Shown: positions 33,973 to 42,700, counted from the stretch's first letter. The stretch is 64,000 nucleotides of DNA from Cytophagales bacterium (GCA_013298125.1 JAAFJP010000013.1:1-64000); one strand, 5' to 3'. Translations and numbers: made by a program. The notes: a model not told the origin generated them from the letters alone.

Positions 33973-34962
33973 ATGACCAAAATTACAGCTGCAATTACAG
34001 GCGTGCAGGGATACGTTCCCGAAGATATTTTGACCAATGCCGACCTTGCGACACTTGTTGATACCACTGATGAATGGATAACATCTCGGACTGGAATCAA
34101 ACAACGTCACATCCTCAGAGGCGAAGGTAAGGGTACGTCCGTAATGGCAATCGAGGCAGTCAGAGGCTTATTAGCCAAAACTAACACCCAGCCCGAAGAA
34201 ATTGATTTATTGATTTGTGCCACTATTTCACCAGACCATTTTTTCCCAGCCACCGCCAATTTGATTTGTGAAGGTGTTGGGATAAAAAATATTGGTTCTT
34301 ACGATATTGCTGCGGCTTGTTCGGGCTTTATCAATGCCTTGACTACGGGTGCAATGTTCATAGAATCAGGACGTTACAAGAAAATTGTGGTAGTTGGGGC
34401 AGATAAAATGTCGTCTATCGTGGACTACACAGACCGTACCACTTGTGTATTGTTTGGCGATGGGGCAGGGGCAGTTTTGTTGGAAGCCAATTATGAAGGT
34501 TTGGGTATTCAAGATTTTATTTTGAGGTCAGACGGCGTAGGGGCAAATCATTTGATTCAAAAAGCTGGCGGTAGTGCATACCCACCTACGCACGAGACGA
34601 TTGATGCCAAACAACATTTTATTCACCAAGACGGTCAGACGGTTTATAAATTTGCGGTGACAAAAATGGCAGATGTCTCGGCAGAAATCATGGAAAGGAA
34701 TAATTTGACGGGTGATGATATAGCATTTTTAGTACCACACCAAGCCAATAAACGCATCATTGACGCAACGGCAAATAGAATGGGAGTAGGTCCAGAAAAA
34801 GTAATGATGACCATTCAAAAATACGGAAATACCACCGCAGCCACGATTCCACTGTGTTTATGGGATTATGAATCTCAATTGAAAAAAGGAGATAATTTAA
34901 TCTTGGCGGCTTTTGGAGGAGGATTTACTTGGGGAAGTGTTTATTTGAAATGGGCGATATAG
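33973..34962 (+). CDS. fabH: 3-oxoacyl-ACP synthase III (FabH)
   Basis: Condenses acetyl-CoA with malonyl-ACP to start fatty-acid synthesis. From the ATG at 33973 the protein is 329 residues with the catalytic triad: Cys116 (AAACSGF), His in [11 protein letters not shown] and Asn in [11 protein letters not shown] longer frame back to 33883 was rejected because the additional 30 codons run through the heptamer repeat. In related genomes efp follows directly; here a 2.3-kb island intervenes. Confidence 0.97.
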   Translation: MTKITAAITGVQGYVPEDILTNADLATLVDTTDEWITSRTGIKQRHILRGEGKGTSVMAIEAVRGLLAKTNTQPEEIDLLICATISPDHFFPATANLICEGVGIKNIGSYDIAAACSGFINALTTGAMFIESGRYKKIVVVGADKMSSIVDYTDRTTCVLFGDGAGAVLLEANYEGLGIQDFILRSDGVGANHLIQKAGGSAYPPTHETIDAKQHFIHQDGQTVYKFAVTKMADVSAEIMERNNLTGDDIAFLVPHQANKRIIDATANRMGVGPEKVMMTIQKYGNTTAATIPLCLWDYESQLKKGDNLILAAFGGGFTWGSVYLKWAI

Positions 34963-34992
34963 GATTAATTGGTTACTGGTTTATTGGTTGAA
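34962..34992. repeat. Degenerate array after fabH
   Basis: Units of 7-8 bases: GGATTAATT, GGTTACT, GGTTTATT, GGTTGAA, beginning at the fabH stop codon. Weaker than the other arrays; single arm. Confidence 0.5.
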
Positions 34993-35012
34993 GGACTTAA
35001 ATATTCGCAAAA

Positions 35013-35231
35013 ATGATACAAACAATTGACTTTGAGCAAGTTATTATTCAAGGAATAAAAGATTTGCCTAAACAATATCTTGGAGAAGTTGCTGATTTTG
35101 TCGTTTTTTTACGTCAAAAATCTTTAAAATCGTATGACTTTAAAGAAGAATTGAGTTTGATGAACGACCAACAAATTAAACATTTGGAAGAAGAATTTAA
35201 AGATTTTGATAAGGAATTTCCGAAAGAATGA
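35013..35231 (+). CDS. DUF2281/VapB-like antitoxin
   Basis: A 72-residue acidic protein (MIQTIDFEQVIIQGIKDLPK, then QYLGEVADFVVFLRQK) resembling the DUF2281 family of putative antitoxins: a short helical N-terminus that folds or dimerises and a charged C-terminal tail (EEEFKDFDKEFPKE) suited to wrapping the toxin. It overlaps the PIN-domain gene by four bases (ATGA), the usual coupling of a type II toxin-antitoxin pair. First gene of the island between fabH and efp. Confidence 0.75.
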   Translation: MIQTIDFEQVIIQGIKDLPKQYLGEVADFVVFLRQKSLKSYDFKEELSLMNDQQIKHLEEEFKDFDKEFPKE

Positions 35232-35617
35232 AGCAATATGTAACTGATACAATGGCGATTGTATCATATCTTGGCAAAAGAAAATTACCACCGTCCGTTA
35301 AGCAAATTTTTCAATCTGCCGATTTGGGTTTAGTACAAATATTAATCCCTTCGATTGTATTCGTTGAAATTGGTTATCTTTCCGAAAAAGGTAGAATAGA
35401 TGTAGGTTTGAATGATGTACTGAAACACATTGCTGAATTTCCTACTTACTTAGAACAAGTTTTGGCATTCAATATTGTCGTTGAATCTTACAAAATTTCA
35501 GATATTCCAGAACTTCATGACCGCTTAATTGGAGGAACAGCTAATTTTTTAGATTTAGAACTTATCACAAACGACCCTTTTATTCAAGCATCTACATTTG
35601 TTAAAACGGTTTGGTAA
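35228..35617 (+). CDS. PIN-domain ribonuclease toxin (VapC-like)
   Basis: A 129-residue PIN-domain protein. The acidic active-site residues are in place: Asp7 (YVTDTMAIV), Glu47 (IVFVEIGYL), Asp98 (ELHDRLIGG) and Asp116 (LITNDPFI). The size and the four-base overlap with the antitoxin-like gene indicate a VapBC-type module; PIN toxins cut tRNA or rRNA when released. Slightly shorter spacing and the HDRLIGGTA motif resemble Bacteroidota/cyanobacterial PIN proteins. Confidence 0.85.
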   Translation: MKQYVTDTMAIVSYLGKRKLPPSVKQIFQSADLGLVQILIPSIVFVEIGYLSEKGRIDVGLNDVLKHIAEFPTYLEQVLAFNIVVESYKISDIPELHDRLIGGTANFLDLELITNDPFIQASTFVKTVW

Positions 35618-35702
35618 TAACAAGTGTATTCGCTGACGGAAAATCATTTTGTCTTGACTCCGAACATGGGAAGAAAGAGTATTTATTTTAAATTACAAAA
35701 TC

Positions 35703-36353
35703 ATGATTCAAAGTAATTTCAAAGACTGGACATTAGAGAAAATAGATGAATCATTTGGTGTGAGACAGGTTTTTAATACAACACTGTTAGATGATTTAAT
35801 GAATTATGACAAGCAACTTTCTGATTTTGAAAAGCAATATATAAAAAACCTACAAGCCCATTTTATTCTTGGCGGTGACGATTGGAATGAGGTTGAATTA
35901 GAAAACAAATTCATCAGTCCTCTTATCATGTTTTCATCTAAACCAACTGAACTATTTTCCTATTTTTTAGAGCGAGATTTGACTTTTGACATAGAAGACT
36001 ATCATCTTACTGGTAGAGTTGATGGAATGATAGCATCAGGTTTTAGAAGCCCCAAAAAACCGTATTTTTGTTTAAACGAGTATAAGAAGGGGATAGACCC
36101 CACAATGGATATTGCCAATGGAGACCCAAGGGGACAGGCTCTGATTTCTATGTTGGTTGCACAGAAATTGAATGACAATAAGTTCCCTATTTATGGATGT
36201 TATATTATTGGTAGAAATTGGTATTTTATGATTTTAGAAGGAAAAGAATATGCCATTAGCAATGACTTTTCTTGTGTAAATGAAGAGGTCTATGACATCT
36301 ATCAAATTCTTAAAAACTTGAATGTTCAAATTGAGAAGTTGTTATCGTTATAA
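35703..36353 (+). CDS. PD-(D/E)XK nuclease-like protein of unknown function
   Basis: A 216-residue protein. The central segment has the appearance of a restriction-endonuclease-like fold: LENKFISPLIMF, YHLTGRVDGMIAS (candidate Asp), PYFCLNEYKKGIDP (candidate Glu-x-Lys), GDPRGQALISMLVAQ, and a closing YGCYIIGRNWYFMILEGKEY. Proteins with this pattern recur in Bacteroidota as stand-alone genes; no function is established. It lies in the accessory island just after the VapBC-like pair. The fold assignment is from motif order, not a search. Confidence 0.5.
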   Translation: MIQSNFKDWTLEKIDESFGVRQVFNTTLLDDLMNYDKQLSDFEKQYIKNLQAHFILGGDDWNEVELENKFISPLIMFSSKPTELFSYFLERDLTFDIEDYHLTGRVDGMIASGFRSPKKPYFCLNEYKKGIDPTMDIANGDPRGQALISMLVAQKLNDNKFPIYGCYIIGRNWYFMILEGKEYAISNDFSCVNEEVYDIYQILKNLNVQIEKLLSL

Positions 36354-36384
36354 AATACTCGTAACTAATTGATAATCAAACATT

Positions 36385-36421
36385 AAACTATTCGCCCGCT
36401 TGTTGGTGGAATAGTTTTAAA
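36385..36421 (+). terminator. Probable terminator of the nuclease-like gene
   Basis: AAACTATTC (36385-36393) pairs with GAATAGTTT (36409-36417) around a 15-base loop that includes short GC pairs; followed by TAAA rather than a long T-run. Confidence 0.5.
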
Positions 36422-36440
36422 CAATAAATTAACCAGTGTA

Positions 36441-37139
36441 ATGAATACCAATACTCGCCTTTCAACAAGTTTTACTTATGCGTTACCTGCATTTGTACTA
36501 TTATTCACGAGTCTAATAACTGTATCATTCTTTTTAGGGAATAATGTATTTGATACAAATTCATATGATTCAAACCCTATAATATTGATTTTACTGATCC
36601 CTTTTATACTGTATTTTATTTTTAGAATTCTTGTTACAAAAATTAGTTCCAATATTATTTTATATACTATTATAACCATTATCGTCCTAATTTTAGGAAC
36701 TTCGAGTTTATTCTATTATCAATCTGATAGTGGTTTTGACGATGGATTTAGTCTTGACTCATCGATTGCTTTAATGGCTATTTTAAGTTTGTTATATTTT
36801 TGGACCATTAAATTGTTCAAAGGTCGGTGTACAGCTTCGATGAATGATAAAGTAATAAATTACAAGAATTTATTTGGACAGAAAGGTGAAATTGACCTTA
36901 AATTAATAACAATGTTAGAACAGGATAAAAACCCTTTATCATTGTTAAGATACCTTAGATTTTTAAATTTTTCTAAGAAAACGGAAATAACGTTTAAAAT
37001 TGAGAATGATGAAGAAGATGGAGAGTATGCGATATATTTTTTTCCAAGGAGTACCCAAAAAAGAAACTCTACTTTTTCATTAATTATTCAAAAAGCAAAA
37101 GAATGTGGTAATGATTCAATTAGACAGTATGTTGTATAA
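36441..37139 (+). CDS. Hypothetical membrane protein, four helices
   Basis: A 232-residue protein I do not recognise. Four hydrophobic segments (about 13-32, 47-65, 72-92, 110-125) are followed by a cytoplasmic-looking domain of about 105 residues with beta-prone stretches (GRCTASMNDKVINYKNLFGQ; KKTEITFKIENDEEDGEYAIYFF), similar in style to PH-like membrane-associated domains. Notably rich in Ile, Leu and Ser and AT-rich in base composition. Last full gene of the island before efp; a small ORF overlaps its 3' end in another frame. Confidence 0.65.
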   Translation: MNTNTRLSTSFTYALPAFVLLFTSLITVSFFLGNNVFDTNSYDSNPIILILLIPFILYFIFRILVTKISSNIILYTIITIIVLILGTSSLFYYQSDSGFDDGFSLDSSIALMAILSLLYFWTIKLFKGRCTASMNDKVINYKNLFGQKGEIDLKLITMLEQDKNPLSLLRYLRFLNFSKKTEITFKIENDEEDGEYAIYFFPRSTQKRNSTFSLIIQKAKECGNDSIRQYVV

Positions 37140-37257
37140 AGCAAAATCAAAGACATTTTTAGTTAGCGAAATAAAACAAGCCGTAAAAGAAATAAAACTA
37201 ATAAAATCAGGAAAAAAGAATGCTCGAAATGCTGAGGATTTTTTGAATGAATTATAA
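37111..37257 (+). CDS. Small antitoxin-like protein, 48 residues
   Basis: Reads MIQLDSMLYKAKSKTFLVSE then IKQAVKEIKLIKSGKKNARN and ends AEDFLNEL. The second half matches, as I recall it, the common C-terminus of short Bacteroidota antitoxin-like proteins (a helix with Kxxx-G-K-K then A-x-DFLNEL). It overlaps the last 29 bases of the membrane protein gene in a different frame, implying translational coupling or that the upstream gene has been joined to it by a deletion. A second ATG (37129) would give 42 residues. No matching toxin gene follows, efp being next, so it may be a remnant. Confidence 0.55.
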   Translation: MIQLDSMLYKAKSKTFLVSEIKQAVKEIKLIKSGKKNARNAEDFLNEL

Positions 37258-37281
37258 AAGAATACAGTAAAAAAACATAAA

Positions 37282-37848
37282 ATGGCAACTACCGCAGACA
37301 TTAAAAACGGATTAGTAATTAAATTCAATAACGATTTGTTTTCGATTATTGAATTTTTACACGTAAAACCTGGCAAAGGTCCAGCTTTTGTGAGAACAAA
37401 GTTGAAGTCCTTGAACACGGGTAGAGTAATTGATAATACCTTCAACTCAGGCGTAACGATTTACCCTGTGCGTGTGGAACGTCGAGTGTATCAATATCTT
37501 TATGCAGAAGAATTTGGATTTACCTTCATGGATAATATCACATTCGAGCAAGTAACATTGAACAAAGAAATGGTACAGGCTTCCGATTTGATGAAGGAAG
37601 GTCAAGAAGTAGAAATCTTGATGAATACTGAAACTGATTTACCTATTTCGTGTGAAATGCCCCTATTCGTTGAATTGGTGGTAACATATACTGAAAATGG
37701 TATCAAAGGTGACACTGCCAACGCCCCTAAAAAACCCGCAACGGTTGAAACAGGAGCAACTATCACTGTTCCATTATTTATCCAAACAGACGAAAAAATT
37801 AAAGTAGATACTCGTACGTATGAGTATGTTGAACGAGTTAAAGGTTAG
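37282..37848 (+). CDS. efp: Elongation factor P
   Basis: Relieves ribosome stalling at consecutive prolines. 188 residues, normal length, three OB-like domains. The tip of domain I reads HVKPGKGPAFVRTKL, with Lys32 at the position modified in many bacteria (no modification genes in this window). C-terminus shows VPLFIQTDEKIKVDTRTYEYVERVKG, diagnostic of EF-P. Part of the fabH-efp-accB-accC order. Confidence 0.97.
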   Translation: MATTADIKNGLVIKFNNDLFSIIEFLHVKPGKGPAFVRTKLKSLNTGRVIDNTFNSGVTIYPVRVERRVYQYLYAEEFGFTFMDNITFEQVTLNKEMVQASDLMKEGQEVEILMNTETDLPISCEMPLFVELVVTYTENGIKGDTANAPKKPATVETGATITVPLFIQTDEKIKVDTRTYEYVERVKG

Positions 37849-37853
37849 TTTTG

Positions 37854-38020
37854 AGTTAAAGAAGTTATAGAGTTGTACAGTTAAAAAGTTACAGAGTTAA
37901 AGAAGTTAAAAAAACATATCACGATTATTTTTTAACTCTATAACTTTTAACTCTATAACTTCTCTAACTCTATAACTTTTCAACTCTATAACTTCTTTAA
38001 CTCTATAACTTTTCTAACTC
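37854..38020. repeat. Paired octamer arrays between efp and accB
   Basis: The left array has 8-base units AGTTATAG, AGTTGTAC, AGTTAAAA, AGTTACAG, AGTTAAAG (37854-37910). The right array alternates AACTCTAT and AACTTTT-like units of 7-9 bases (37932-38020), roughly complementary. It ends six bases before the accB ATG. It is the longest array in the window. Confidence 0.75.
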
Positions 38021-38025
38021 CCAAA

Positions 38026-38499
38026 ATGGAAAACAAAGAAATTCAAAAACTCCTTGACTTCATAGCACAGTCAACCCTTGATGAGGTAAATATTGAGACC
38101 TCCGAACTGAAATTATCTGTCAAAAGATATGGTGCTGCTCCCGTAGTTCAGCAAGTTGTAGCGGCTGCTCCTGTGGCGGTGGTACAAGCTCCTGTTGCTG
38201 CTCCCGTATCTCAGGCTGCTGCTCCTGTTGCCCCTGTGGCAGCACCCGTAGCTGCCTCGAACAGAGTAACCATCAAATCTCCGATGATTGGAACATTCTA
38301 TCGTTCTTCAAGTCCAGACCGTCCTTCATTGGTGGAAATTGGCTCTGAAATCTCGAAAGGAAGTCCCGTTTGTATCATCGAAGCGATGAAATTATTTAAC
38401 GAAATCGAGTCTGAAATCTCAGGACGTATCGTTGAAGTATTGGTAGAAAATGCCACCCCAGTAGAATTTGACCAACCTCTTTTTGTTGTAGAACAGTAA
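38026..38499 (+). CDS. accB: Acetyl-CoA carboxylase biotin carboxyl carrier protein
   Basis: Biotin carrier of acetyl-CoA carboxylase, 157 residues. N-terminal helical segment (IQKLLDFIAQSTLDEVNIE), a long Ala/Pro/Val-rich flexible linker (about 46-83), and the biotinyl domain with the biotin-accepting Lys in IIEAMKLFNEIESE. Immediately upstream of accC as in most bacteria. Confidence 0.97.
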   Translation: MENKEIQKLLDFIAQSTLDEVNIETSELKLSVKRYGAAPVVQQVVAAAPVAVVQAPVAAPVSQAAAPVAPVAAPVAASNRVTIKSPMIGTFYRSSSPDRPSLVEIGSEISKGSPVCIIEAMKLFNEIESEISGRIVEVLVENATPVEFDQPLFVVEQ

Positions 38500-38501
38500 T
38501 T

Positions 38502-38610
38502 CAATTAACAGTTAACAATTAATAATTAACAGTTTTCATATAAAGTCCTTTGTGGATTCTCCTTGTGAACTGCTAATTGTTAATTGTTAATCGTTAATTG
38601 TTAATTGATA
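38502..38610. repeat. Paired heptamer arrays between accB and accC
   Basis: Left array CAATTAA, CAGTTAA, CAATTAA, TAATTAA, CAGTTTT (38502-38536). Right array ACTGCTA, ATTGTTA twice, ATCGTTA, ATTGTTA, ATTGATA (38569-38610), its complement. The right arm ends five bases before the GTG start of accC. Confidence 0.8.
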
Positions 38611-38615
38611 AAAAC

Positions 38616-39959
38616 GTGTTTAAAAAAATACTAATTGCCAATCGTGGTGAGATTGCTCTTCGCATCATTAGGACGTGTAGAGAAATGGGCATCAGGACGG
38701 TTGCGGTTTATTCAACTGCTGACCGTGAAAGTCTGCACGTAAGATTTGCGGACGAAGCCGTTTGTATTGGACCTGCTCCAAGCCGACAGTCATATCTAAA
38801 TATTCCTGCTATCATTTCAGCCGCCGAGGTTACGGGAGCTGATGCGATTCACCCAGGATATGGATTTTTGTCTGAAAATGCTGAGTTTTCGAGAATTTGT
38901 GCGGAGTATGATATCAAATTTATCGGAGCAACAGCCGACCAAATCAATTCAATGGGCGACAAGGCAACTGCCAAAGCAACCATGAAAAACTCAGGCGTTC
39001 CCGTAATTCCAGGGTCAGAGGGTTTGATTGATACGGTTGAGGAAGCCAAAGCCTTAGCCAAAGAAATCAAATATCCTGTTATCATCAAAGCTACGGCTGG
39101 TGGTGGTGGACGTGGTATGCGTATCATTCGTCACGAAGGTGAATTTGAAAAACTTTGGGACGATGCCAAGACTGAATCAGCGGCGGCTTTTGCCAACGAT
39201 GGTTTGTACATGGAAAAATACGTTGAAGAACCACGCCACATCGAAATCCAAATCGTGGGAGACCAGTTCGGAACGGTTTGCCATTTATCAGAACGTGATT
39301 GTTCGATTCAGCGTCGTCATCAAAAATTGTGTGAAGAAACTCCTTCGCCCGCCCTTACGCCTGAGTTGCGTGAGCGTATGGGAACGGCAGCCGTGAAAGG
39401 TGCGGCAGCCATCAAGTACGAAGGTGCTGGTACGATAGAGTTCTTGTTGGATAAACACGGAGAGTTTTATTTTATGGAAATGAATACTCGTATCCAAGTG
39501 GAACATCCTATTACTGAGGAGGTTACAGATTTTGACTTAATTAAAGAGCAAATAAAAGTAGCGGCAGGTGTTCCGATTTCAGGTAAAAACTATACGCCAA
39601 AACTATTTGCTTTGGAATGTAGAATTAATGCCGAAGACCCCGCTAATGGATTCCGTCCATCGCCTGGGAAGATTACCAATTTGCATTTGCCAGGCGGTCA
39701 TGGTGTGAGAATTGACAGCCACGTTTATTCAGGATATACCATTCCACCAAACTATGATTCGATGATTGCGAAAGTGATTGTGTCGGGACAAAGCCGTGAG
39801 GAGGTATTGTTGAGAATGAAACGAGCCTTGCAGGAATTTGTGATTGAAGGAATAAAAACTACGATTCCATTCCACATCAAATTAATGGACGATGAACGTT
39901 TCAAATCTGGTAATTTTACTACTTCTTTTATGGAAGGGTTTGATTTGACGAATTTGTAG
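38616..39959 (+). CDS. accC: Biotin carboxylase subunit of acetyl-CoA carboxylase
   Basis: ATP-dependent carboxylation of BCCP-bound biotin. From the GTG at 38616 ([16 protein letters not shown]) the protein has 447 residues, the family length. Motifs: GDKATAK, the glycine loop [46 protein letters not shown] with catalytic residues, and FRPSPGKI. A frame back to a TTG at 38598 runs into the heptamer array and is not used. A strong terminator ends the operon. Confidence 0.97.
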   Translation: MFKKILIANRGEIALRIIRTCREMGIRTVAVYSTADRESLHVRFADEAVCIGPAPSRQSYLNIPAIISAAEVTGADAIHPGYGFLSENAEFSRICAEYDIKFIGATADQINSMGDKATAKATMKNSGVPVIPGSEGLIDTVEEAKALAKEIKYPVIIKATAGGGGRGMRIIRHEGEFEKLWDDAKTESAAAFANDGLYMEKYVEEPRHIEIQIVGDQFGTVCHLSERDCSIQRRHQKLCEETPSPALTPELRERMGTAAVKGAAAIKYEGAGTIEFLLDKHGEFYFMEMNTRIQVEHPITEEVTDFDLIKEQIKVAAGVPISGKNYTPKLFALECRINAEDPANGFRPSPGKITNLHLPGGHGVRIDSHVYSGYTIPPNYDSMIAKVIVSGQSREEVLLRMKRALQEFVIEGIKTTIPFHIKLMDDERFKSGNFTTSFMEGFDLTNL

Positions 39960-40027
39960 GAAATATTAGTGATTAGGTTTAAGGAAAAAGATATTTCTTT
40001 ATTATCCTAAAACGATGTTTGAACTGC

Positions 40028-40066
40028 AAAAAAGCCCTCTGAAATTAATTTCAGAGGGCTTTTGCT
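40028..40066 (+). terminator. Terminator of the rpmF-accC operon
   Basis: A self-complementary 34-base run (arms AAAAGCCCTCTGAAATT at 40030-40046 and its complement to 40063) closing the operon about 70 bases after accC. Works in both directions by symmetry. Confidence 0.85.
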
Positions 40067-40085
40067 ATTTATTTGGTTCTCCGAC

Positions 40086-40158
40086 ATTTTGTGGTAGGGG
40101 GCGTATCGCATACGCCCTCTGACGAAATGGGCGTATGCGATACGCCCCTACCACAAAA
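40086..40158. repeat. Dispersed palindromic repeat, copy 2 (intact)
   Basis: Left arm GTGGTAGGGGGCGTATCGCA... (40091-40117) and right arm GGGCGTATGCGATACGCCCC... (40129-40154) are complementary but for one extra G; the loop is TCTGACGAAAT. Flanking A/T bases extend the stem. Same family as the interrupted copy at 16502-16697, in inverse orientation. It lies between the accC terminator and the convergent Uma2 gene. Confidence 0.85.
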
Positions 40159-40174
40159 ATTGTACGAAATCCAT

Positions 40175-40816
40175 TTATTCTTTAAGAATTACTTTATGAT
40201 ATATTTCCTTCATTGAAATATCAACACCATCAATTTTAACCGTTCCATCCAAGTCATCATAATCATCATTAAACCAGTGTTGAATACTTTGATTTTTAGT
40301 ATAAATCGTGATGTAAGGTTTATTTTGTTCGATATAAATAATTTGATGAATGGAGTCTAATTTTTTGTAACAAGGCAATTTTTTCTTCATATCAAATTCT
40401 TCGGTAGAATCGGAGTGAATCTCAACTAAAATATAGGGATTGATGATTCCCGCAACTTTACGTTTTCTTGGAAACAGTAAAGACTCGCCCTTCATCACCA
40501 AAGCATCAGGATTGAATGCCATTTCACAATCTGGGACATAGACTGTTTTAGCACTCCCCATTGCTTTGTAATCTTCTTTTTCGAGGTAAATGTTTCTCAG
40601 AATTGCCAAAATATTAGCTACAATTGTTTCGTGGTTATCGCTTGCTTGACTCATTTTTGCTTTGATTTCTCCATTAATATATTCAAGGGTGTATGGTTCG
40701 TCCGCCATTTCCTCTAAAACATCCCAATATTCCTCTAATGAAGCGGGTATAAAAATGACTCGTTCTTCCTCCAAACGTTCAATGATACTTTCAGAAAGAC
40801 TTGCAACAGCTATCAT
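40175..40816 (-). CDS. Uma2-family (DUF820) putative endonuclease
   Basis: A 213-residue Uma2 protein with an N-terminal extension. Core landmarks: the YTLEYINGEIKAKMSQASDNHE segment, MAFNPDALVMKGE with the metal-binding Asp, NPYILVEIHSDSTEEFDMKKKL with Glu and Lys, and HQIIYIEQNKPYITIYTK. It differs substantially from the other Uma2 gene at 31019, so it is not a recent duplicate. Function unknown. Confidence 0.85.
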   Translation of the reverse strand: MIAVASLSESIIERLEEERVIFIPASLEEYWDVLEEMADEPYTLEYINGEIKAKMSQASDNHETIVANILAILRNIYLEKEDYKAMGSAKTVYVPDCEMAFNPDALVMKGESLLFPRKRKVAGIINPYILVEIHSDSTEEFDMKKKLPCYKKLDSIHQIIYIEQNKPYITIYTKNQSIQHWFNDDYDDLDGTVKIDGVDISMKEIYHKVILKE

Positions 40817-40980
40817 AATGTTATTGTTTTTTGTAAAAATAAGAAATCTAAACTATAACTCAAAAACAGGCTTACAATATGATTTTGTGGAATCCTATCT
40901 ACTTTATTGTATTTGCCAACGAGATGATTCATACATTTTATGTTATTTTTACGAAACGAAAAATATAGTCGGAAATACGT

Positions 40981-42624
40981 ATGAAATTATTTAAAAAAGA
41001 TCAAATATTCATGAGCGATTGGCTCAAACTAAAACCTTATCCAAATGCGAATTTGAGATATGATACTTTTTATCTAAATCTGTGCAATGAGGTTTATGAA
41101 TTACTCAAAAGTGAGGAAGATTTTTTTGATGAGAAAGAGATGGAACGAGAGCAAATCAAGCAATTGGCTTGTGTGATTGTATCTTATTACGAAGATTTTA
41201 TTTCTGAAATAGGGATTTGGAATGCTTTTACGGAACATAATAAGCAAACGATTGGTGAATATTTGCCTTTTTACTCGTTAAAAGATTACGATAAAGAATA
41301 CATTAATTGGCAAGATATTGCGTATTTGATTTGGCATTATTCAATCAAATGGTATGATGAAACGGTGCATCCTGCTGACTATCGTGTATTTGTTGAATTA
41401 GGGAAAGAGATTGTTGAGTTGTTTGAAGAATATATTGATGAATCCCCAGCGACAGAGTTATACGATAAGCTGTTTACTATAGAACCTGACAGCAACTATT
41501 TTGAGTTTAAGTCCACTCTCAATTGGTTTTCAACAGAAGCCTACACGATGGGTATTGAATTTGGGAATAGTATTAAAAAGCAATTGGACGAGTTATCATT
41601 TAAGCACAAATTGAATCCAAATTTTGGAGCAATGTTGTATCAAGTGAAGGAAGAATTCTTGTGTAGGAAAAGAAGTTCTTTTGGAGCTTTGAATGCTCCT
41701 GAGTGGATGGCGATGATTTGTAAATGTAGTGAAGATAAAAAACAGGAAATCAGAAAGTTATCAGAACGGCATTACAAACATTTTGTTCATGAAGGTATTG
41801 CTTCAAAGGATTTTATAAAGTTCCGTCACTATGTTACTGAAAGAGAATATTTAGTTTACAGGGACTCGTTTCAAGCAAATATAGGTAAGATAAAAGAGAG
41901 TGATATTTGCGAAATGTACTTGGTTCAGTGGGATAAAAAATGGTGGTTATCAGGGGCAATGATGTCTTATCCACAGAGTTCTGCTAAAAAAGAATTGAGA
42001 GGAGTAAAATTGAAACAGCTTGAAAATCAGTGGATTCTGGATGAAAAAGCACTTGCTTCCAATAAGGAATCCGCTATTGATATGGAGAAAGCATTTGTTC
42101 AATTATACGGGAGTAGATTGAAATTGTGTAGTTCAGTAGAAGAAATACAAGAAATTTTGATGGATGTATCTGAGCAGAATGCAAAAAATAAAGGCACTCA
42201 TGATAAGTTCGCCGAAAGAAAAAAGGAAAACAATGCTAATGACAGTCAAATAGTAGCATCTTTAAAAAAAGAGTTTGGAAAAAGCACAGATTTGGCAGTC
42301 TTCTTCTTGAAAGCACAAGGTACTCAGATGCTCATTGGTACAAAGGAGACGATAGATGCCTTGCAAGCTAAAACACTTTCAAGAGAAGATAGTACGGAGC
42401 TTTTTATTAGTTTGTCGAATGGCTATCATCCTCAAGTTGCTCAATATTTTTTAGAAAATTACCCGACTATAAATATTAAAATGCCAGGGTTATCTCAAAT
42501 AAATGCCCTAAAAAATATGCCTTATTTTTGGCGTTTTAATAGCCCCGAAGAGTTTGATAAAGCATATCCTTTATATACAACCTTGAGTGATGAACAGGTT
42601 AAAGAAATGGAGAAAATGAAGTAA
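40981..42624 (+). CDS. DUF3843-like protein of unknown function
   Basis: A 547-residue cytoplasmic protein without signal or membrane segments. The start (DQIFMSDWLKLKPY, then YDTFYLNLCNEVYELL) and the ALACVIVSYYEDF-like helix following it recall the DUF3843 family of Bacteroidota, which I identify from memory only. The chain is mostly helical and rich in Glu and Lys, with a conserved-looking WDKKWWLSGAMM in the middle. No catalytic motif was recognised. Alternative start at 41011 (MSDWLKLK). It is a single gene on its strand with a weak terminator downstream. Confidence 0.5.
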   Translation: MKLFKKDQIFMSDWLKLKPYPNANLRYDTFYLNLCNEVYELLKSEEDFFDEKEMEREQIKQLACVIVSYYEDFISEIGIWNAFTEHNKQTIGEYLPFYSLKDYDKEYINWQDIAYLIWHYSIKWYDETVHPADYRVFVELGKEIVELFEEYIDESPATELYDKLFTIEPDSNYFEFKSTLNWFSTEAYTMGIEFGNSIKKQLDELSFKHKLNPNFGAMLYQVKEEFLCRKRSSFGALNAPEWMAMICKCSEDKKQEIRKLSERHYKHFVHEGIASKDFIKFRHYVTEREYLVYRDSFQANIGKIKESDICEMYLVQWDKKWWLSGAMMSYPQSSAKKELRGVKLKQLENQWILDEKALASNKESAIDMEKAFVQLYGSRLKLCSSVEEIQEILMDVSEQNAKNKGTHDKFAERKKENNANDSQIVASLKKEFGKSTDLAVFFLKAQGTQMLIGTKETIDALQAKTLSREDSTELFISLSNGYHPQVAQYFLENYPTINIKMPGLSQINALKNMPYFWRFNSPEEFDKAYPLYTTLSDEQVKEMEKMK

Positions 42625-42700
42625 AGCAAGATATAAAAAAGCCCACAGAAATTTGTGGTATTTTGTGAATGTTTAGGAAGCCTGTAATAGTTGCTATCCT

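Noticed and set aside
35013-37257. Calling the fabH-efp island a phage-defence system
   Set aside because: Only a toxin-antitoxin-like pair is recognisable; the nuclease-like fold is a motif-based guess, so it is reported as a candidate only.
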